Positions 22,222 to 35,182 of a stretch of DNA of 64,000 nt are shown here, in pieces. Within the stretch, counting starts at the first letter, position 1. Each line of letters starts with the position of its first letter. Source of the stretch: Panicum virgatum (taxonomy: Eukaryota; Streptophyta; Magnoliopsida; Poales; Poaceae); the NCBI RefSeq assembly GCF_016808335.1, contig NC_053147.1:20384913-20448912 (forward strand), given 5' to 3'. Both the position numbers and the translations under genes were made by a program. The notes under the pieces are model-generated. The model saw only the letters and a program-made list of their open reading frames with translations. It ran no database searches and was not told the origin of the DNA.

Positions 22222-22229
22222 GGTGGGTG

Positions 22230-23094
22230 GGTGGGCGCTGGTGGCGATGGAAGTTCGCAAAGCGCCAGCAGTCAACGGGCGCGCTCAGGGCCTATCTATC
22301 TGCTCGACGAATTCAAGGCCACGGGGTGGCGGCTAAGCTCGGCCCGCCGTGCCACACCATCCGCGCCTGTTTTTGGATCGGGGTGGCCAGTCCACATTGC
22401 CATTACCCCGCTGCTACTACTGTTCGCCGGGCAGGTCGCCACCGTGTCGGGGTGGCAGGCGGATGACGAGGTTGATTGCCGCGCGGGGACTTTGGCCTGG
22501 TTTCCGGTCCGATTTAAGTAAGAGTGTTTATGGAAAGCTTTTATGCTAATTCCTTTCCTTTTTAAAGAGTGGACCAGGATAATTCATCTCTTTTTACTCG
22601 TTTTAGAATGACTCCTCGGTATTCTTTTTTCTTTGTAAAGAAAGGACCAGAGGGCACTTGAAGTATTCCTCTCCTTTTTCTTGTTTGAGAATAACGAGTC
22701 CAGTTTTCTTGATAATATATAGTTGATTACCTATCCAGCGCACCGGCCAGCGGCCAGCCACAATTGCAATTCGCAGGTCAGTTTCCTCTGCGACCAGACT
22801 CGAGGAGTACCTCTGCTAGCCTGAGAAGAGCATAATAATCGCCGACCGCTTAACCTTCTTACAGTTCCCAGTTTAACTTTGAATAACAGCAGAACGACAA
22901 TACAGCATCTACCCAGAAAAAAAAAGCACTCGAATTAGCTTAATCACGGCGGGGACTTTACAGGATGTATCTCTTTTCTTTCCCTTTTTAAAACTTTAAG
23001 CTTTTAAATTACATGGCACACCAGCTCAGGCCCGGAACCCAACATCTGTTACAACAAGCATTATTCCGACTGTAAGATTGTACAGGGCATCACA
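22230..23094. other. Intergenic region and 3' UTR of the MATH-domain gene
   Basis: A GC-rich stretch (22230-22515) with no recognisable coding content is followed by AT-rich sequence. The last few hundred bases before 23095 are probably the TRAF1-type gene's 3' UTR on the minus strand. Nothing else is seen. Confidence 0.5.
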
Positions 23095-26000
23095 TTACCA
23101 GCGGCCGTTGGCATGGCGGCGCCACACGGACACTCCGTTCACCCCGCCCCCCAGATTAGTGTAGTCCCCAACCTGGTGGTGGTATCCATTTGTGCCAACA
23201 CCAAGGCTCACAGCTGGATTTGGAGAGCCATTCAGCCAAGGCTTTGAAACACTCATTTCGGACAGGCCGTTAGAATAAGAACCCATTGAGGGAAATTGCC
23301 TTTCCCTCAGCCCATGGATAGCACTCATGTCATAGGACCTTGAGAATCCGTCATCATAGTAACGGTCGGTTGAATTGAACCGACCGGGACTACTAACAGA
23401 AGCCATCTCCATATCTGTCAAGTTGCCTCTTGGCGAAAATGGCCGACCGAACACATGGTAATCTTGACAGAATGAATCTGGTATACTGCCGTTGATGTGG
23501 TCCTCCTCAAGCAAATCGTTTATGATGTCAAGGTGTGGAAATTCTTCTGGTACTGGGCCCTGCTGTGGGTGCCAGACATGGCCATCGCTTGTCCCAGATT
23601 GGAACTGCCTAGATTGCTGTCCTCCATACCTGCTGAGCTTTTCTGTTCCTCTGCTGCTTGCTTGCTGATAACTATCATCCCTCCGTGGTTGTTCATATGC
23701 TTGACCGTTGGTCATCTGTTGGTAAGGAGCCTGATCCCTCCAGACATGCTTATCAACGTTACTATCACCTTTCCACTGCTGCCAGCTGTCATGTGCTTCT
23801 AACTTGCCCAGCCCAGACTTCAATACATGCCTAGTTGACAACTGATCAGATCTTCCTGCAGGAGGCATCATGACTGCTGTACTTGATGCATATGCCGACA
23901 GAGGCTGTGGAGGGGTGGTATCTTGGCTCAGAGAAGACTGATATGCAGGGCTTGTGGAGGTTGTACCCAGGCCAGCCTTACCAACAATGGCATTGCGGTA
24001 TGTCTGAGGAGCATAAGATGGGGCAGAAGGGGAGGGACCACTGGCTGATCGTTCAGCTGCTTCACTCATAGAGCGAGAAAGCAGTGAAGGAATGTGAACG
24101 TGTGAAGTAGCTGGTGCAGTTGATCTTGGTGTGGGGAACACAGGTGCACTCGAAGGCCTTGATGCTGTAACCTCGGAAACTAAGGTGGCTGTGACCTTCC
24201 TGGAAATAGCTGCTTCTTGAGTTTCAGAATTAGTGCCTGGAGAAGTTTGTCGCAATTCTGAGGATGGCGGGGCAGCTTTGTCAACTTGCGGTAGTCTTGG
24301 GGGAGCAGGAATAGATTTATCATGCACTGATCTTGAAGGAACGTAAGCATCTTTACCCCCTGTTGGTGATTTCAGCAGAGCTGGAGAAGCTTTGTCAACT
24401 GGTGTAGATTTGGGAAGAAGTGTAGTTGCTTTTTCACTGGCTGAAGATTTGGGGCCAGCTGGAGGTGCTTTGTCAACTGCTGGCGATTTGGGGCGAACGG
24501 GTGTTGCTTTGTCAACTGCTGGAGACTGGGGACGAACTGGAGCTACTCTGTCTGCTGCTGGAGATTTTGCACGAACTGGAGTTTTGTCAACTACTGGAGA
24601 TTTGGGGTGAACTGCTGGTACTTTGTTTACGGGTGGAGATTTGGGAGGAACTGGAGTCGCTTTATCAGCGGCAGGCAGTTTTTGGGGAGCTGAAGCAGCT
24701 CTATTGATTCGTGGGGATTTAGAAGGAAGAGGGGCATCTTTATCCAAATCAACTCCAGGCGGTTTTGAGCAACAAGGAGATGCTATGTTGGCTTTCATTT
24801 TCGAACTCAATCTGTTATCTCTGTCAGAAACTAGGTCAACTTTTGATGTGGCAGCAGTCACAGGTTCAGTATTTATAGAGGCTGGTATGCCTGAAACAGC
24901 TCCCTCTCGCATGCTATTGACCACAGAGACATCCTTATTTGGTGTTCCATTAGCTTTCAGATCAACTGCAGCTTCCGACAAATGCTTTGGGCTCTCTGGA
25001 ACATCAGGTGGCTTCTCCAAAGAACTTGATGAGTTGGAAGATTCTGCTTCCTTCGCTTTCGCATCCCTAGCTTCAAAATGAGCTTTAAGAAGTTTTTGCC
25101 CCTCAATGTTCTTCTGAAAAATACAAAAACAAGCATAGGTTACAGAAAATGAATTGGTTGGATGCAAATCATGAAGTAAACAATGAGCACTCCAAATGTA
25201 AGTTGGCAAACAAAAATCCATGCATGCAACCGGTACATGTGTTTCACAGAGAAAACAAAGGAAGAGATACAGTCATATCATCACCAATAATTGAGCACAC
25301 TTAATGGAAAAAGATAGACATAACAATTTTGCTTGGAGATACGAATTTGTCCAGATCCTGAATGAACCAATATATTTGTTGTTCGTCATTTTGCATACAG
25401 ATCCTGAATGAATTGATATATTTGTTGTGTCATTTTGCATACGGATCCTGAATGAATCAATATATTTCTTGTTCATCATTTTGCATTCGAACCATTATAA
25501 CTCTAAATGACTGGATCAAAATATGCTACACAGGAGAAACATGGTATCAATGATTTGAAGGAGGAATCAGGATGGTCTTGACCTTGAACCAATGATCCCA
25601 TACACCAAAACCATGTCCTCTACATTTGGTTACAGGGGTGTCCCAGAATCATGTTCCGAAAGAAGTATTGCATTTATGATGTGCATCACAAAGAAAACCA
25701 ACAGACACAAGATAGATACATCCTTAGGCCACTCCCAATGGGGGTTTCATAAGAGTTTCATGCACATTAAATAGGGTGCCATGTCACTATTTTAGATGAT
25801 GTGGCACTAGTTTAATGAGGAGAGATGAAATGGGTTTCATCTAGATGAAACCATGTATGCACGGTTACCAACTCTTGATGAGTCTTAGAATTAAATGGGA
25901 TGAGAGCCTATGAAATAGCAAACATGAAACAATGCATTGTGGAGTGAGTTTCATCCAAGTTTCATTTGTATTCTTGGTGATGTGGCACTCTTGGAAACAA

Positions 26001-29000
26001 CAAAATGAAACCTCCCATTGGGATTAGCCTTATATAGTAGCCAAACTATGAATTTTATAACCAACAAACATAACTTCTTTTGGAGAAGTAACTTCACCTC
26101 ATGCAGTCGCTGCCCTAGCATACGAAGTTTATCTCTCAAGGTAAGTAGAACAGTATCCTGGTCCAATTTTGGAACTGTGCTGAAGCCAGAACTATTGCGG
26201 CCTGAACCACCAGCAACACTAGAGGTGGAGGGAAGACCATCACCTTCTTCAGCAAAGCCAACAATGCTTAGGCCCTTGTTACGCTGATTTTTCCCTCTGC
26301 ACACAAGTCCAGTTGAAGAAAATGCCAATCTTACAAGAAAAAAAAGACCAACCATTTTTTTACTAACCTATTTGACATGTCTGATCCATCTGAGGAACCT
26401 TCTTCCAAGGCATCAACCCTTGCTGTCACTTCCACTGCTGGTAAGCCATCACTACTGTCCACTGCAATTTCATCATGAAGTCTTTCCAGAATTTTAATTT
26501 CACATTTCTCATCTCTTTCCTTGTCTTTAACCTTACGATTGTTCTTCTTTTGTTTGGCCTTAAAAAGATATCAAGCATATGATTAAAAGGGCAATACAAG
26601 AGCAGTAAAGCCATCAAGCCAACAACAAGATCTGAGGGAAAGAAAAAGGATATTTGAACAATTTTTTTTTGTTCGTAACAAAGAGAAGATATGGATGATC
26701 AACCCTGATGAAACTGCAAACCCTAGGGTGGTAACTATGTTATTTTTGCCATGCATCAAGTCGAGCCATTGCTAAACATTAATGACAATATGGTTCAACA
26801 TAAGAAACAGAGAAGAAAACTAAACATTACCTGCTTTTTTTTCGCACGCTTCTCCTTCTCATTTGTTCCACCACCACGCTTCCCCTTCATCTGATTTTCG
26901 AGAAGCCCTGCCTCCTCCTCCTCCTCACGAATAAGCTCCTCTTGTCTTTTCAAAGCAACAGCTTCTTGGTATGCAACTTCAATTCCACTGAAACCAAAAA
27001 ATGTAAGAAGCATAAGAAACAGTCAGTCGATCACCATTAGACAACAGCAGGCCACAATTTGAAGATATTCAACTTCTCTAGTTTCTTTTCAAAGTTACCA
27101 AACGATAAAAGATGTCTTCCTTTCCCATGCATAAAAAGAATAAACAGAAAATTACTTCAGCCTCTTTTGAGATAGATAATCAGCATGTGCTTTAGAGGGA
27201 TCATCAAATATAGTAGGTGCAATTCTGTCAGATCACAATCTTAGCATTCATAATAAGTTCAGCTGAAGACGCTTCATACAGGATTTCTACTCTTTTTGCA
27301 GCTCTTTCCAACTTTAAGCCACTAGGTGCTGAACATTTGAATCAGGCCATCTAACCATTCAGTTCCAATCCTCAAGTTAGCTATATCTAGTTTCATGTTC
27401 ATATTGTAGATGAATATTGAATTTTGAAGCGTTAAGTAGCTCTATATGGATGCCCATGACTAAGAATAAACCAGCGAAGTCTGGGGACCAATCATCTCTG
27501 AACTTCTGACACTAGCCAAGAGAATAAAGTACACTTAAGTAATCAGAATCCAGAAGATCAAAATAAATACATCAACAGTTACCTAAATATATGAGATAGC
27601 ACAAATGTCTCAAGTATCTTCTGGCCAAGCTCAGTTAGGCGTCTTTCCTCGCGCTCCATAGAAACTTTATAAACCTCACCAGCAGTTCCATCCTACGAAA
27701 ACCGGCATAGCTAAAAGTAATTAGGTGCAATGACAATTTCACTTCAGTACCATGCGATAAATACAAGCAATCATTGCCAGCCCACCAAGATAGCCTAGAC
27801 AACATACTACTGTGTACTTGAACATTCATTTGTATAAACATATCTATAGGCCCTGACTTTAACTGAGAACCTCTGTTTTAACAAGGGAAAATTCTATGAG
27901 CTACAACTGCTAGGTATTGTTTATATGATGTTATCTTTTTATCAGATTGTTGATATGATGTTGAGTAATAATCAGTCAGTTAATAACTATCAGAAACTAT
28001 ACTGAGTCACATACAGATTGCAACTCCAACCTCTAGCAACAAAATTGCCCTAGTGTAATTGACCTAGTGCCAAGAAAATTCACACCTGCTAAGGTGTGCA
28101 AACTGGGGGGAAATCAAGTTATAATATGTCAAATTATATTGTTCCTACCTTCATGCGGCTTTGGGAAGTTTTGTCATCCTTGAGAGCTAGAGGTTGACAA
28201 GGCAAGGGTTCTGAAGCTGCTCTTTTAATCAAAGTTATAACATCACCAGCCAAAACAAACATGTCCATATCAATATGGACCATAGGTGCAGGTAATTCCT
28301 CCAAGTCTGCTGCTTTTGTACTGCCTTTCTTGCCATTCATCTGGTATTCAAGTGCCTTCAGACTCGTATACAAAGAGTCCATCACTAATGTGGAAGTTAC
28401 TTCTTTTTCTACAAAGAAATGCTTCACCAAGAATTTCAATATAGTGTCAGTCTTTTCCCTGGACATGCGATGCCTGGTGCTTGGGTCAATTGCTGACCAG
28501 AATCCACAAAAACTGTAGAACAAAAATATTTCAATGGCTGAAAGTAACACATAAAAAGCCAGCAACAATAACTAATTTAATATAACAGAATAAACTAGGA
28601 AAGCCAATTGTCTAACCTGGACCATCTCATCGTGTCCTCAATGAGTTTGCTAAGTTTATTTCGTCGCTCCTCAACAAAACGCCGGTATATTTGCTCCACT
28701 TGTGTCATATAGACACGGAGCAATTCTCTACGATAAGGACGGTCAAGGCAACGAAAAGGTCTATCCACTTTCTCCCTTAAATGTCCAAAATATAGCAGTC
28801 CAATGTTAGCATGTTACAAGATAATTTGCTAATACCAGAAAGCAAAAAAAGTGAGTAAATTGTCTCATATACAGAATAGCTGAGCACAATGATGGTTTAC
28901 TGGTTTGTTTATTGAAGGCCATGAAATTGACCAAATTAAATTATAAACTGGAGCAAATGCAGCAGATGCTCCATATGACACAGTCACGGCAGAATCAATA

Positions 29001-32000
29001 ATGCATTCGCAGGGAGAAACACAATTTCCACACACATTTGAAGACTGCTTGCAAAAATTCATAAATTCTTGAATCATAATTCAGAATCATTATCAATCAG
29101 AGCACAAACAGATTAGCTACCTGATAACTTGAACTTGAGCTATGATTTCAAGAACATCATCAACAAGAAAACCATCCTGAATTTTTGACAACTCCATAAA
29201 CTTTTTCCATCCCCAATCATGCTCCTTTTTCCAGAACCTATGCAAAGTATCTACAAAAATATATAATTAACGCCTGAAGATGATGATATGACAAATATTG
29301 TGGTCAGCTTCCCAGGAAGAAAGGTAGAACACAGACCAAGTTAGCTCACCTGAGTATTTCATCTTTTTAGGATCTACATTGCCTACAGCTATAGTGAACT
29401 GTGCAAAATGGCTCCATCCTGGAGTTGCCAGATTAGGATCGGAAAGTTAATATCAGTGATACACTGGCATGTAAAATATAGCAGCAGACACAGTAACATC
29501 AAACCTGGGAGAAGTTTGTCATGATTAGCAACGCAAAGGAACAATGAAAGATGATTAGAGACATCACATCCTTGAGGGTATACAAGAATATACCTGTGTA
29601 ATAACATTTGGCAAAAAAATAAGCAAAGGAAACAGCATATTGTCATATAGAAGGTGTACGCCAGAAAATGGCATAGAAAGCGTAAGGTTTATTTAAGCCC
29701 TCAATGAAACTATATAGCTTTCTAGTGTTACCAAATTCCAATGGACAAAAAAGAAGTCAAACCCATGAGGGTGTATTATATATAGAATGCAAGACACTAT
29801 ATTAACACTACCAGGATATAAAATAGAAATGCTGAGGTTATGAACTCACTCCCTGTTCCCAACTATCCAGAACAACCCACAACAAATAACTATGATGAAA
29901 ATATATATATTATGGCAATAACACAAATGAGAAAATATATAGTGTGCAGCATGCTCCAGTTTCCATTTAGGGGCAAATATTTCCAATCAAGACACCACAG
30001 AAAACTAATCATATCAGTGAGATAAAAATGTTATACCTATATAATGCCACGAATCAGAAAGTTTGTATTTTGGGGGGCAAAAGTAAACATATCAACAAGC
30101 ACTTATTCAACAATACGCTTTATGGTTGTGATTGCAAATGACAGTCGTGCACGGAAAGAAAACAATAGTGAGACCAAAACTATATCAGCATTAACCAGTG
30201 TTCAAAAAGGCAGTTCTAGGCGGCCGCCTAGGCGCGACTAAGCGCTAGGCGAGGGGGTTCTGCCTAGCCTAGGGGGTAGGCGGTCCCCTAGGCGGCCTGT
30301 GGCGGAGGTGGAGGCAGGGATGGGCATGGCAGACGCAGGGATAGGCGGCGGTGGCGGAGGAGGCAGAGGACGGGCGTCGGCGGAGGAGGAAGAGGAAGCA
30401 GGGGTGGGTGAGCGAGTGGAGGAAGAGGATGAAGGAGCGGCGGGCGGGTGGATGAGGAAGAGGAGGGTTGGGTGAGCGAGCGGGCGGGCGGAGGAAGAGG
30501 AGGCAGGGGCGGGTGGGCTAGCGGCGGAGGAGAGAGTAGGCAGGGGTGGGCGGGCGGCGAAGGGGGAGAGGAGGCAAGGGTGGGCGGGCGGCGGGGGAAG
30601 AGGAAGCGCAGGGATGGTCGGGCTGGGGGCGGCGACGACGACGAGTGGATAAGGGAGAGGCTGGGAGGTTGGCTGTTCATTTAGGTTGGGCTGTTTTAAT
30701 GGGCTTTGGTCCAAAGTTAGGCCCATCAGCTTCTAATTTCTCTTTTTTTGGGAGATATATTTATGTATATGGCAAGATACATATGTATATGGATGTATGT
30801 GCTACCGCCTAGAAAAACGCCTTGAAATGCCTAGTCCCGCCTAGGCGCGCCTAGGCAGCTAGGCTCTAGGCGGTGGGTCGCCGCCTAGATACTGCCTAGC
30901 GCTTTTTTGAACATTGGCATTAACAAAAAAAAAAGACAACCAACCAATGGTAAAATCAGAAAATTAGATACAAAATTTGCTCAACTTTCAGTGCATACAG
31001 GAAATAAGCACTTGCAATCAATGTCGTAAAATGAGGAACAGAATAAAAGCTATGGTGCGAAGCATTGAAAACCATGACTGGTGCGGTATCTAACCCAGTC
31101 CAAGTGATAAAGAAATTAGTTCATGATAGCATCTATCATGAACGGCAGATTTCATTCCCCAAGTAGCCAAGTCAAATTTTATACAAGGTTAGATACCGAG
31201 AGCAATGCTTAAATTTTCAGAAAGGAAAGGCAGAAAAGAGAAACATCAAGACAATGTCCAAATAACTGTCATCAAGCACCTTACCATTTGTAACCACCAG
31301 CTTCAAACGGCTCGCTTTTCATTTCTCTCTTCTTCTCCTTTGAGAAGTTTTCAATCCTCCAAGTGTAATGTCCGAATAAACCTGAAGGCTTGGGGCCTGC
31401 TATGGTAATTCAAAGAAATGAGCTATTAAAAAAATAAGAACTTTAGAACACATGTTACGTTCAAGAAATTATTAATATAACAACAAAATGTTAGATTTGA
31501 ATGAGGTAAAGGGTTTATATTTCTCCTTGACGAAATAGCACATGTCGAGGCAAATAATTTGAGCATGAACAGCGCGAAAATTAACTTTCAGGAAGTCCTA
31601 TTCAAGTTTACAAATCTAGAAAGAATTGAGACTAATAAATAGCATATTAATGCCACTGTAAGGCAAAATATAAAGACAATCAACAAGGTCCTATGGATGC
31701 ACTAATAAAAACTATAAGTGGCATCATAAAATTTTGTTTCCCCACAAGAATAATTTGTGGCAAAAAAATTGCATCTGATGAAATCCAAACTCATTATGAT
31801 CATGTGGACTTGAGTCTGTGCACAAATGAATCATCTGGCATTCTGACTTAATCATCATTTATGTTTTTTCCTTAATGACAGATAATAGGATGAATTTGAA
31901 GTTCCGTATACCTATAAAAAGCCAATCAGATAGGACAAGATATCAAATGTGTGATAAATATTATCCACTCTTGTGCCCGAATAACATCATGGTAAAAGAA

Positions 32001-33486
32001 ACCAACATTGGCAATCTTTATGCTGGTCATGTCCCAGCATGAAGCCACCTTGGATGCTGTGGCACTGCCTAATAGAGAAATTGGTACTCTCCCAAAGCCA
32101 GAATAGTTACTTTTTTGGACCTTACATAATTGGCAAAAACACTACACTACTACAGCTTCACTTTTTTGAAAAGAAAGGGTAGTATTATTCCAAATAGCCC
32201 TGCTGCTAGTCTCCCAGTTCAAAAAAGCTTATTTCTGTTAGACCTTGCATAACACGCAAATAAAAATTAACATGTTTCCACTATTGAAAAACAGATGGGT
32301 ACTATGCAAAAAATGTGTCTCCTAGGAAGTGGACTTATCACAACACATTACACTATAAACAGTATAGTTATTCCAACCTATCCACCGTTTACCCTGCTTC
32401 TAAACCAGTGCTGTAAAATGTGAGAGGTGAGCAACGAGGCACTGATTAGCGCCTATGCGCTGCCTAGGAGGGGTCTTCAGGGAAGAAAGGTAAGGCGGAG
32501 GAGAGGCAACAAAGAAGGACGAGAGTGTGATGGTGCTATATCGGGTCGGTCCACTTAGCCAAGATCAGTCCATGAAATGGCTAAAAGCAAACCATAAAAG
32601 CTCCTCTTCCATCCTCCACTCCTTAACAGCTGCCGTCACCACGACAGCCACCTCCTTGTCCCAATCCCCACCACCCTCCGTGGCTCACGAAAGACAGAAA
32701 TCAATTCCCAGTGACTCACCATCACGACCAACCCTTCATCCTCCAAACCAGCTGACACGTGGTTCACTCTGCCTAGCCTGATTAACTGTCACCGTGGACC
32801 ACCTCCACCTAGTCGATCCAGCAGCGCAGCAAGTTGACTACGCCCAAATTGTGTGGCTCCAGGGTGGCACTAGCCGCCAAGGTGAACGCCTATTTAGCCT
32901 TCTAAAGCGCTATCTAAAGCGTCGAAGGAGGCTAAGTGATAGAAGCAATCCATTCATTAACTATTTCTTAAATTACCTGCCCCCTCGTGCATGAGCACAG
33001 CATGCTTGGACCACTTTTTATCTAACAGATCGAATAATCCGGCTAACCATCAGGGCCTTCAGCTAACAGTCACTGATTGAATACTGACCAAATGGCGTGA
33101 TCTGCATTAAGGCTACAAACTTTTCGACCAGAGCTTGGGCCATAGGTTCTACTCTTGCAACTGAAGAAGACATGTTTGCATACTGCAAGCATATCAACTA
33201 AGTTAATCACGAGTTCAAAAGGCATACTTCCCATCCAGACCAAAGTCACTAACACTCAGTGTTGCACCAAAGAAACAGGCATTGGATCAAGCAACTGCAT
33301 TCACGCACCAGGGTCATCATCCTCGCCGTCGGAGTCCCAGAAGGGCGGGGACGTCGAAGGGCTGTCACAGTCCGCCCGGTCGCAGGACCTCCACTCGGAC
33401 AAGGAATCGCCGGAGAGGCTGCGTTCGTCATCCCTCATCCCAGTTGTGCTTGCCGCGGAATCATCTGTAACTGCAGAACCGGCCAT
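23095..33486 (-). CDS. TRAF1: MATH-domain protein of the TRAF1a/TRAF1b (MUSE13/14) class, 1,281 aa
   Basis: Thirteen coding exons: 33486-33309, 31396-31285, 29593-29505, 29418-29350, 29250-29121, 28775-28617, 28512-28149, 27692-27583, 27224-27156, 26987-26831, 26558-26368, 26296-26098, 25113-23095; 3846 nt, phases all close. The N-terminus (GDSLSEWRSCDRADCDSPST, SPPFWDSDGED) precedes a MATH domain (residues about 65-195: GHYTWRIENFSKEKKREM, ILVYPQGCDVSNHLSLFLCV, FWKKEHDWGWKKFMELS). A coiled helical part, a highly charged KKKQAKQKKNNRK-like region and a long Ser/Pro-rich tail with a PKSPxVDK repeat follow. Arabidopsis homologues act as adaptors controlling ATG6 and NLR turnover with SINAT/SCF ligases; that role here is inferred. 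Introns 2 and 12 carry a hAT and a Tourist MITE. The last exon alone holds over half of the coding sequence. Confidence 0.93.
24260..24740 (-). repeat. Coding minisatellite, PKSPxVDK-type repeat in the MATH protein
   Basis: About twelve degenerate units of 36-45 nt, each encoding variants of KSPAVDKATPVRP (KSPPVNKVPAVHP, KSPVVDKTPVRA, KSTPVDKASPALL). Ser-Pro dipeptides recur at regular spacing, so the segment is a likely disordered, phosphorylatable linker. Confidence 0.85.
25351..25490. repeat. Three tandem copies of a 44-46-bp unit in intron 12
   Basis: CAGATCCTGAATGAA...ATATATTTGTTG...CATTTTGCATA is repeated from 25352, 25398 and 25442 with small changes. Confidence 0.85.
25727..26029. 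mobile_element. Tourist-like MITE, 303 bp, TTA target duplication
   Basis: Ends GGCCACTCCCAATGGG and (minus) GGCTAATCCCAATGGG are inverted repeats; flanks are TTA (25724-25726) and TTA (26030-26032), as for PIF/Harbinger elements. It contains multiple TTTCAT/ATGAAA motifs. It lies in intron 12 of the TRAF1-type gene, about 70 bp from exon 12. Confidence 0.88.
30196..30916. mobile_element. Non-autonomous hAT element, 721 bp, in intron 2 of the MATH gene
   Basis: Ends CAGTGTTCAAAAAGGC and (minus) CAATGTTCAAAAAAGC; exact 8-bp target duplication GCATTAAC at 30188-30195 and 30917-30924. Both subterminal regions are packed with CCTAGGCG/CGCCTAGG motifs. The middle is a GC-rich purine block (30300-30660); long proline-rich open frames there are composition artefacts. 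Confidence 0.93.
32400..33000. repeat. Degenerate repeat in intron 1 of the MATH gene
   Basis: Contains AGCGCCTATGCGCTGCCTAGG near 32450 and AAGCGCTATCTAAAGCG near 32905, which resemble the subterminal motifs of the 30196-30916 hAT. No clean termini or target duplication were found. Confidence 0.35.
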
Positions 33487-34248
33487 CCGCAAAACCCGCA
33501 ACGGCTCCGGACAGCCTTATTCGCAGCTGCACGCATGTAAACGGTAACATCATGAGCTTTAACTGAATCCGACACATGGAAATGCTAAATCTGTAGCCCG
33601 CGGATACTCCCAAAAGATCGAATCGACTAGCTCCCCAAAAACCGACATAAAACTGCCGCCGACAAGCATGCATATCACACCCCAATCAATAGGGAACCTT
33701 CCGATTCACTGAATTGTCATCCAATTCAGCACATAGGGGGTCAACTGCCGCAGCTAAACATCACCTCCCCGGACGAGACAGAAACCAGCTCATCGTCCGA
33801 TCAGCTCCCCCCCGAACGATAAGAAAAATCAACCGCCCAGCCACCCGAACCCTAACCCCCCGACCCGCGCCACCGCCCGCATCGAGGCGCGTCAACAGAC
33901 GGGCGGGGGCGACTCCCGATCTAACAAGCGGCCAGGGCGCGTGTGGTTTACCTGCCGCGGCGGCGGCGGCGGCAGTAGCGTGCTCGCGGCGGCGGCGGCG
34001 GCGGCGGCGAGCGCGGACGCGGAAGGGGGGTGTGAGAGAAGGGAATATGTTTGGATTGGGGAATTGGGCGAGTTGTAGGTTGTAGCAGCGAGCGAGACGG
34101 TCCCGCGCCGAGACGAGAGAGGGGGCGAGGGGGGAAGGAAGAGAGAAAAAAAAAGGAGGTTCGGGCGAGAGCAGAGGCGGTGAGGTGGATGGCCTCGGCG
34201 CGGTCTGATCTCGCTTGCGTGCTCGCGCTGCCCGCGCGCGCCAGCGTC
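33487..34248 (-). promoter_or_regulatory. 5' UTR, putative 5' UTR intron and promoter of the MATH gene
   Basis: On the minus strand a donor GCGGCAG/GTAAACC at about 33953 and an acceptor GCGTGCAG/CTGCG at about 33531 flank a probable 5' UTR intron. The upstream exon has a CGG-triplet run (33955-34010). A CT/GA-rich stretch at 34090-34170 lies in the presumed promoter. Only splice-site quality and position support this. Confidence 0.5.
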
Positions 34249-35182
34249 TATAGTTGTCCATGCACCATCCAGCCCGACAGCCTACCCGATAACCTGGTTT
34301 TTGGCCCGGCCCGCGACCCGTCGTGCTCGGGTTGGCCCGGCCCGTTAACCGTGCCCCGGCTTGGGCCGTCACCCCAACCCGTGAGCTGGAACGACCCGGC
34401 ACGGAGTTAACAAGCCGTCCCATTGGCGGCCCGTTACCCCGACCCAACAGGCACCACCTCCCTCCCTCCGCCTCATCCACTCCACCTCCCCCCTCCTCTC
34501 CTCAGTCGTTCCCCCACACCAGCGCTCCCTCCCTCCACCTCCGACGCCTCCCTCCCTCCACAGTCCACCCTCTCCTCCAGGCACCACCGCTCCACCTTCG
34601 AGGCTCCGACGCCTCAGCCACCGCTCCAGCGCTCCCTTCCGGGCTCCCGCTCCACCGAACCGAGCGGCCGCCTCCCTCCCTCCATCCTCCCTCCGTCTCC
34701 GCGCATCAGCGGGCCGCGGCTCCGCCCCCTCCATCTGGCGGAGCAACAGATCCGGCCGGCAGAGCAGCAGATCCAGCCGGCTCTTCGGCCGATCTGGCCC
34801 AGGTTGGTGCGCCCGGCGCGACGGAAGGAAGCTAGCGGGCGCGGCGGCAAGCGAGGCTGGGGCGGACGGCGCACCTCGGTAGTAGATGCCCACAGCGGCC
34901 AGCGGGTGCGGCTGTGGGGGCAAGCGTAGCAGCCAGCAAGTGGCGGCGGCGGATGACGCGGCACCGGCGAGCTCACGGGCGGCGGACGGCACGACACGAC
35001 GGAATGGATCGTGCTTTTTGGGCCGGCCCGGCACGAAATGGGCCCGTGGGCTCATGCTTGGGCCGAGGGCGTGGCACGGCGGGCGGCCCGGCCCGGCCCG
35101 TTAGCCTATTCGTGTCGGGCCTAGCCCGATCCGTTCGTGCCCGGGCCAGCCCGGGCTCGGGCGGCCCGAATGGCCATCTATA
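34249..35182. mobile_element. hAT-type element, 934 bp, upstream of the MATH gene
   Basis: Ends TATAGTTGTCCATGC and (minus) TATAGATGGCCATTC; flanks CCAGCGTC (34241-34248) and CCTGCGTC (35183-35190) match 7 of 8. The subterminal zones are dense in GGCCCGGCCCG / CGGGCC motifs on both sides. The interior is GC-rich without a transposase. Confidence 0.8.

Noticed and set aside
30238..30726. Proline-rich open frames of 130-162 codons
   Set aside because: They lie inside a non-autonomous hAT with purine-biased composition and have no domain.
33761..35055. Open frames of 170-239 codons around the TRAF1-type promoter and upstream hAT
   Set aside because: They overlap on both strands, are Arg/Pro/Ala-rich and cross transposon borders; they are composition artefacts.
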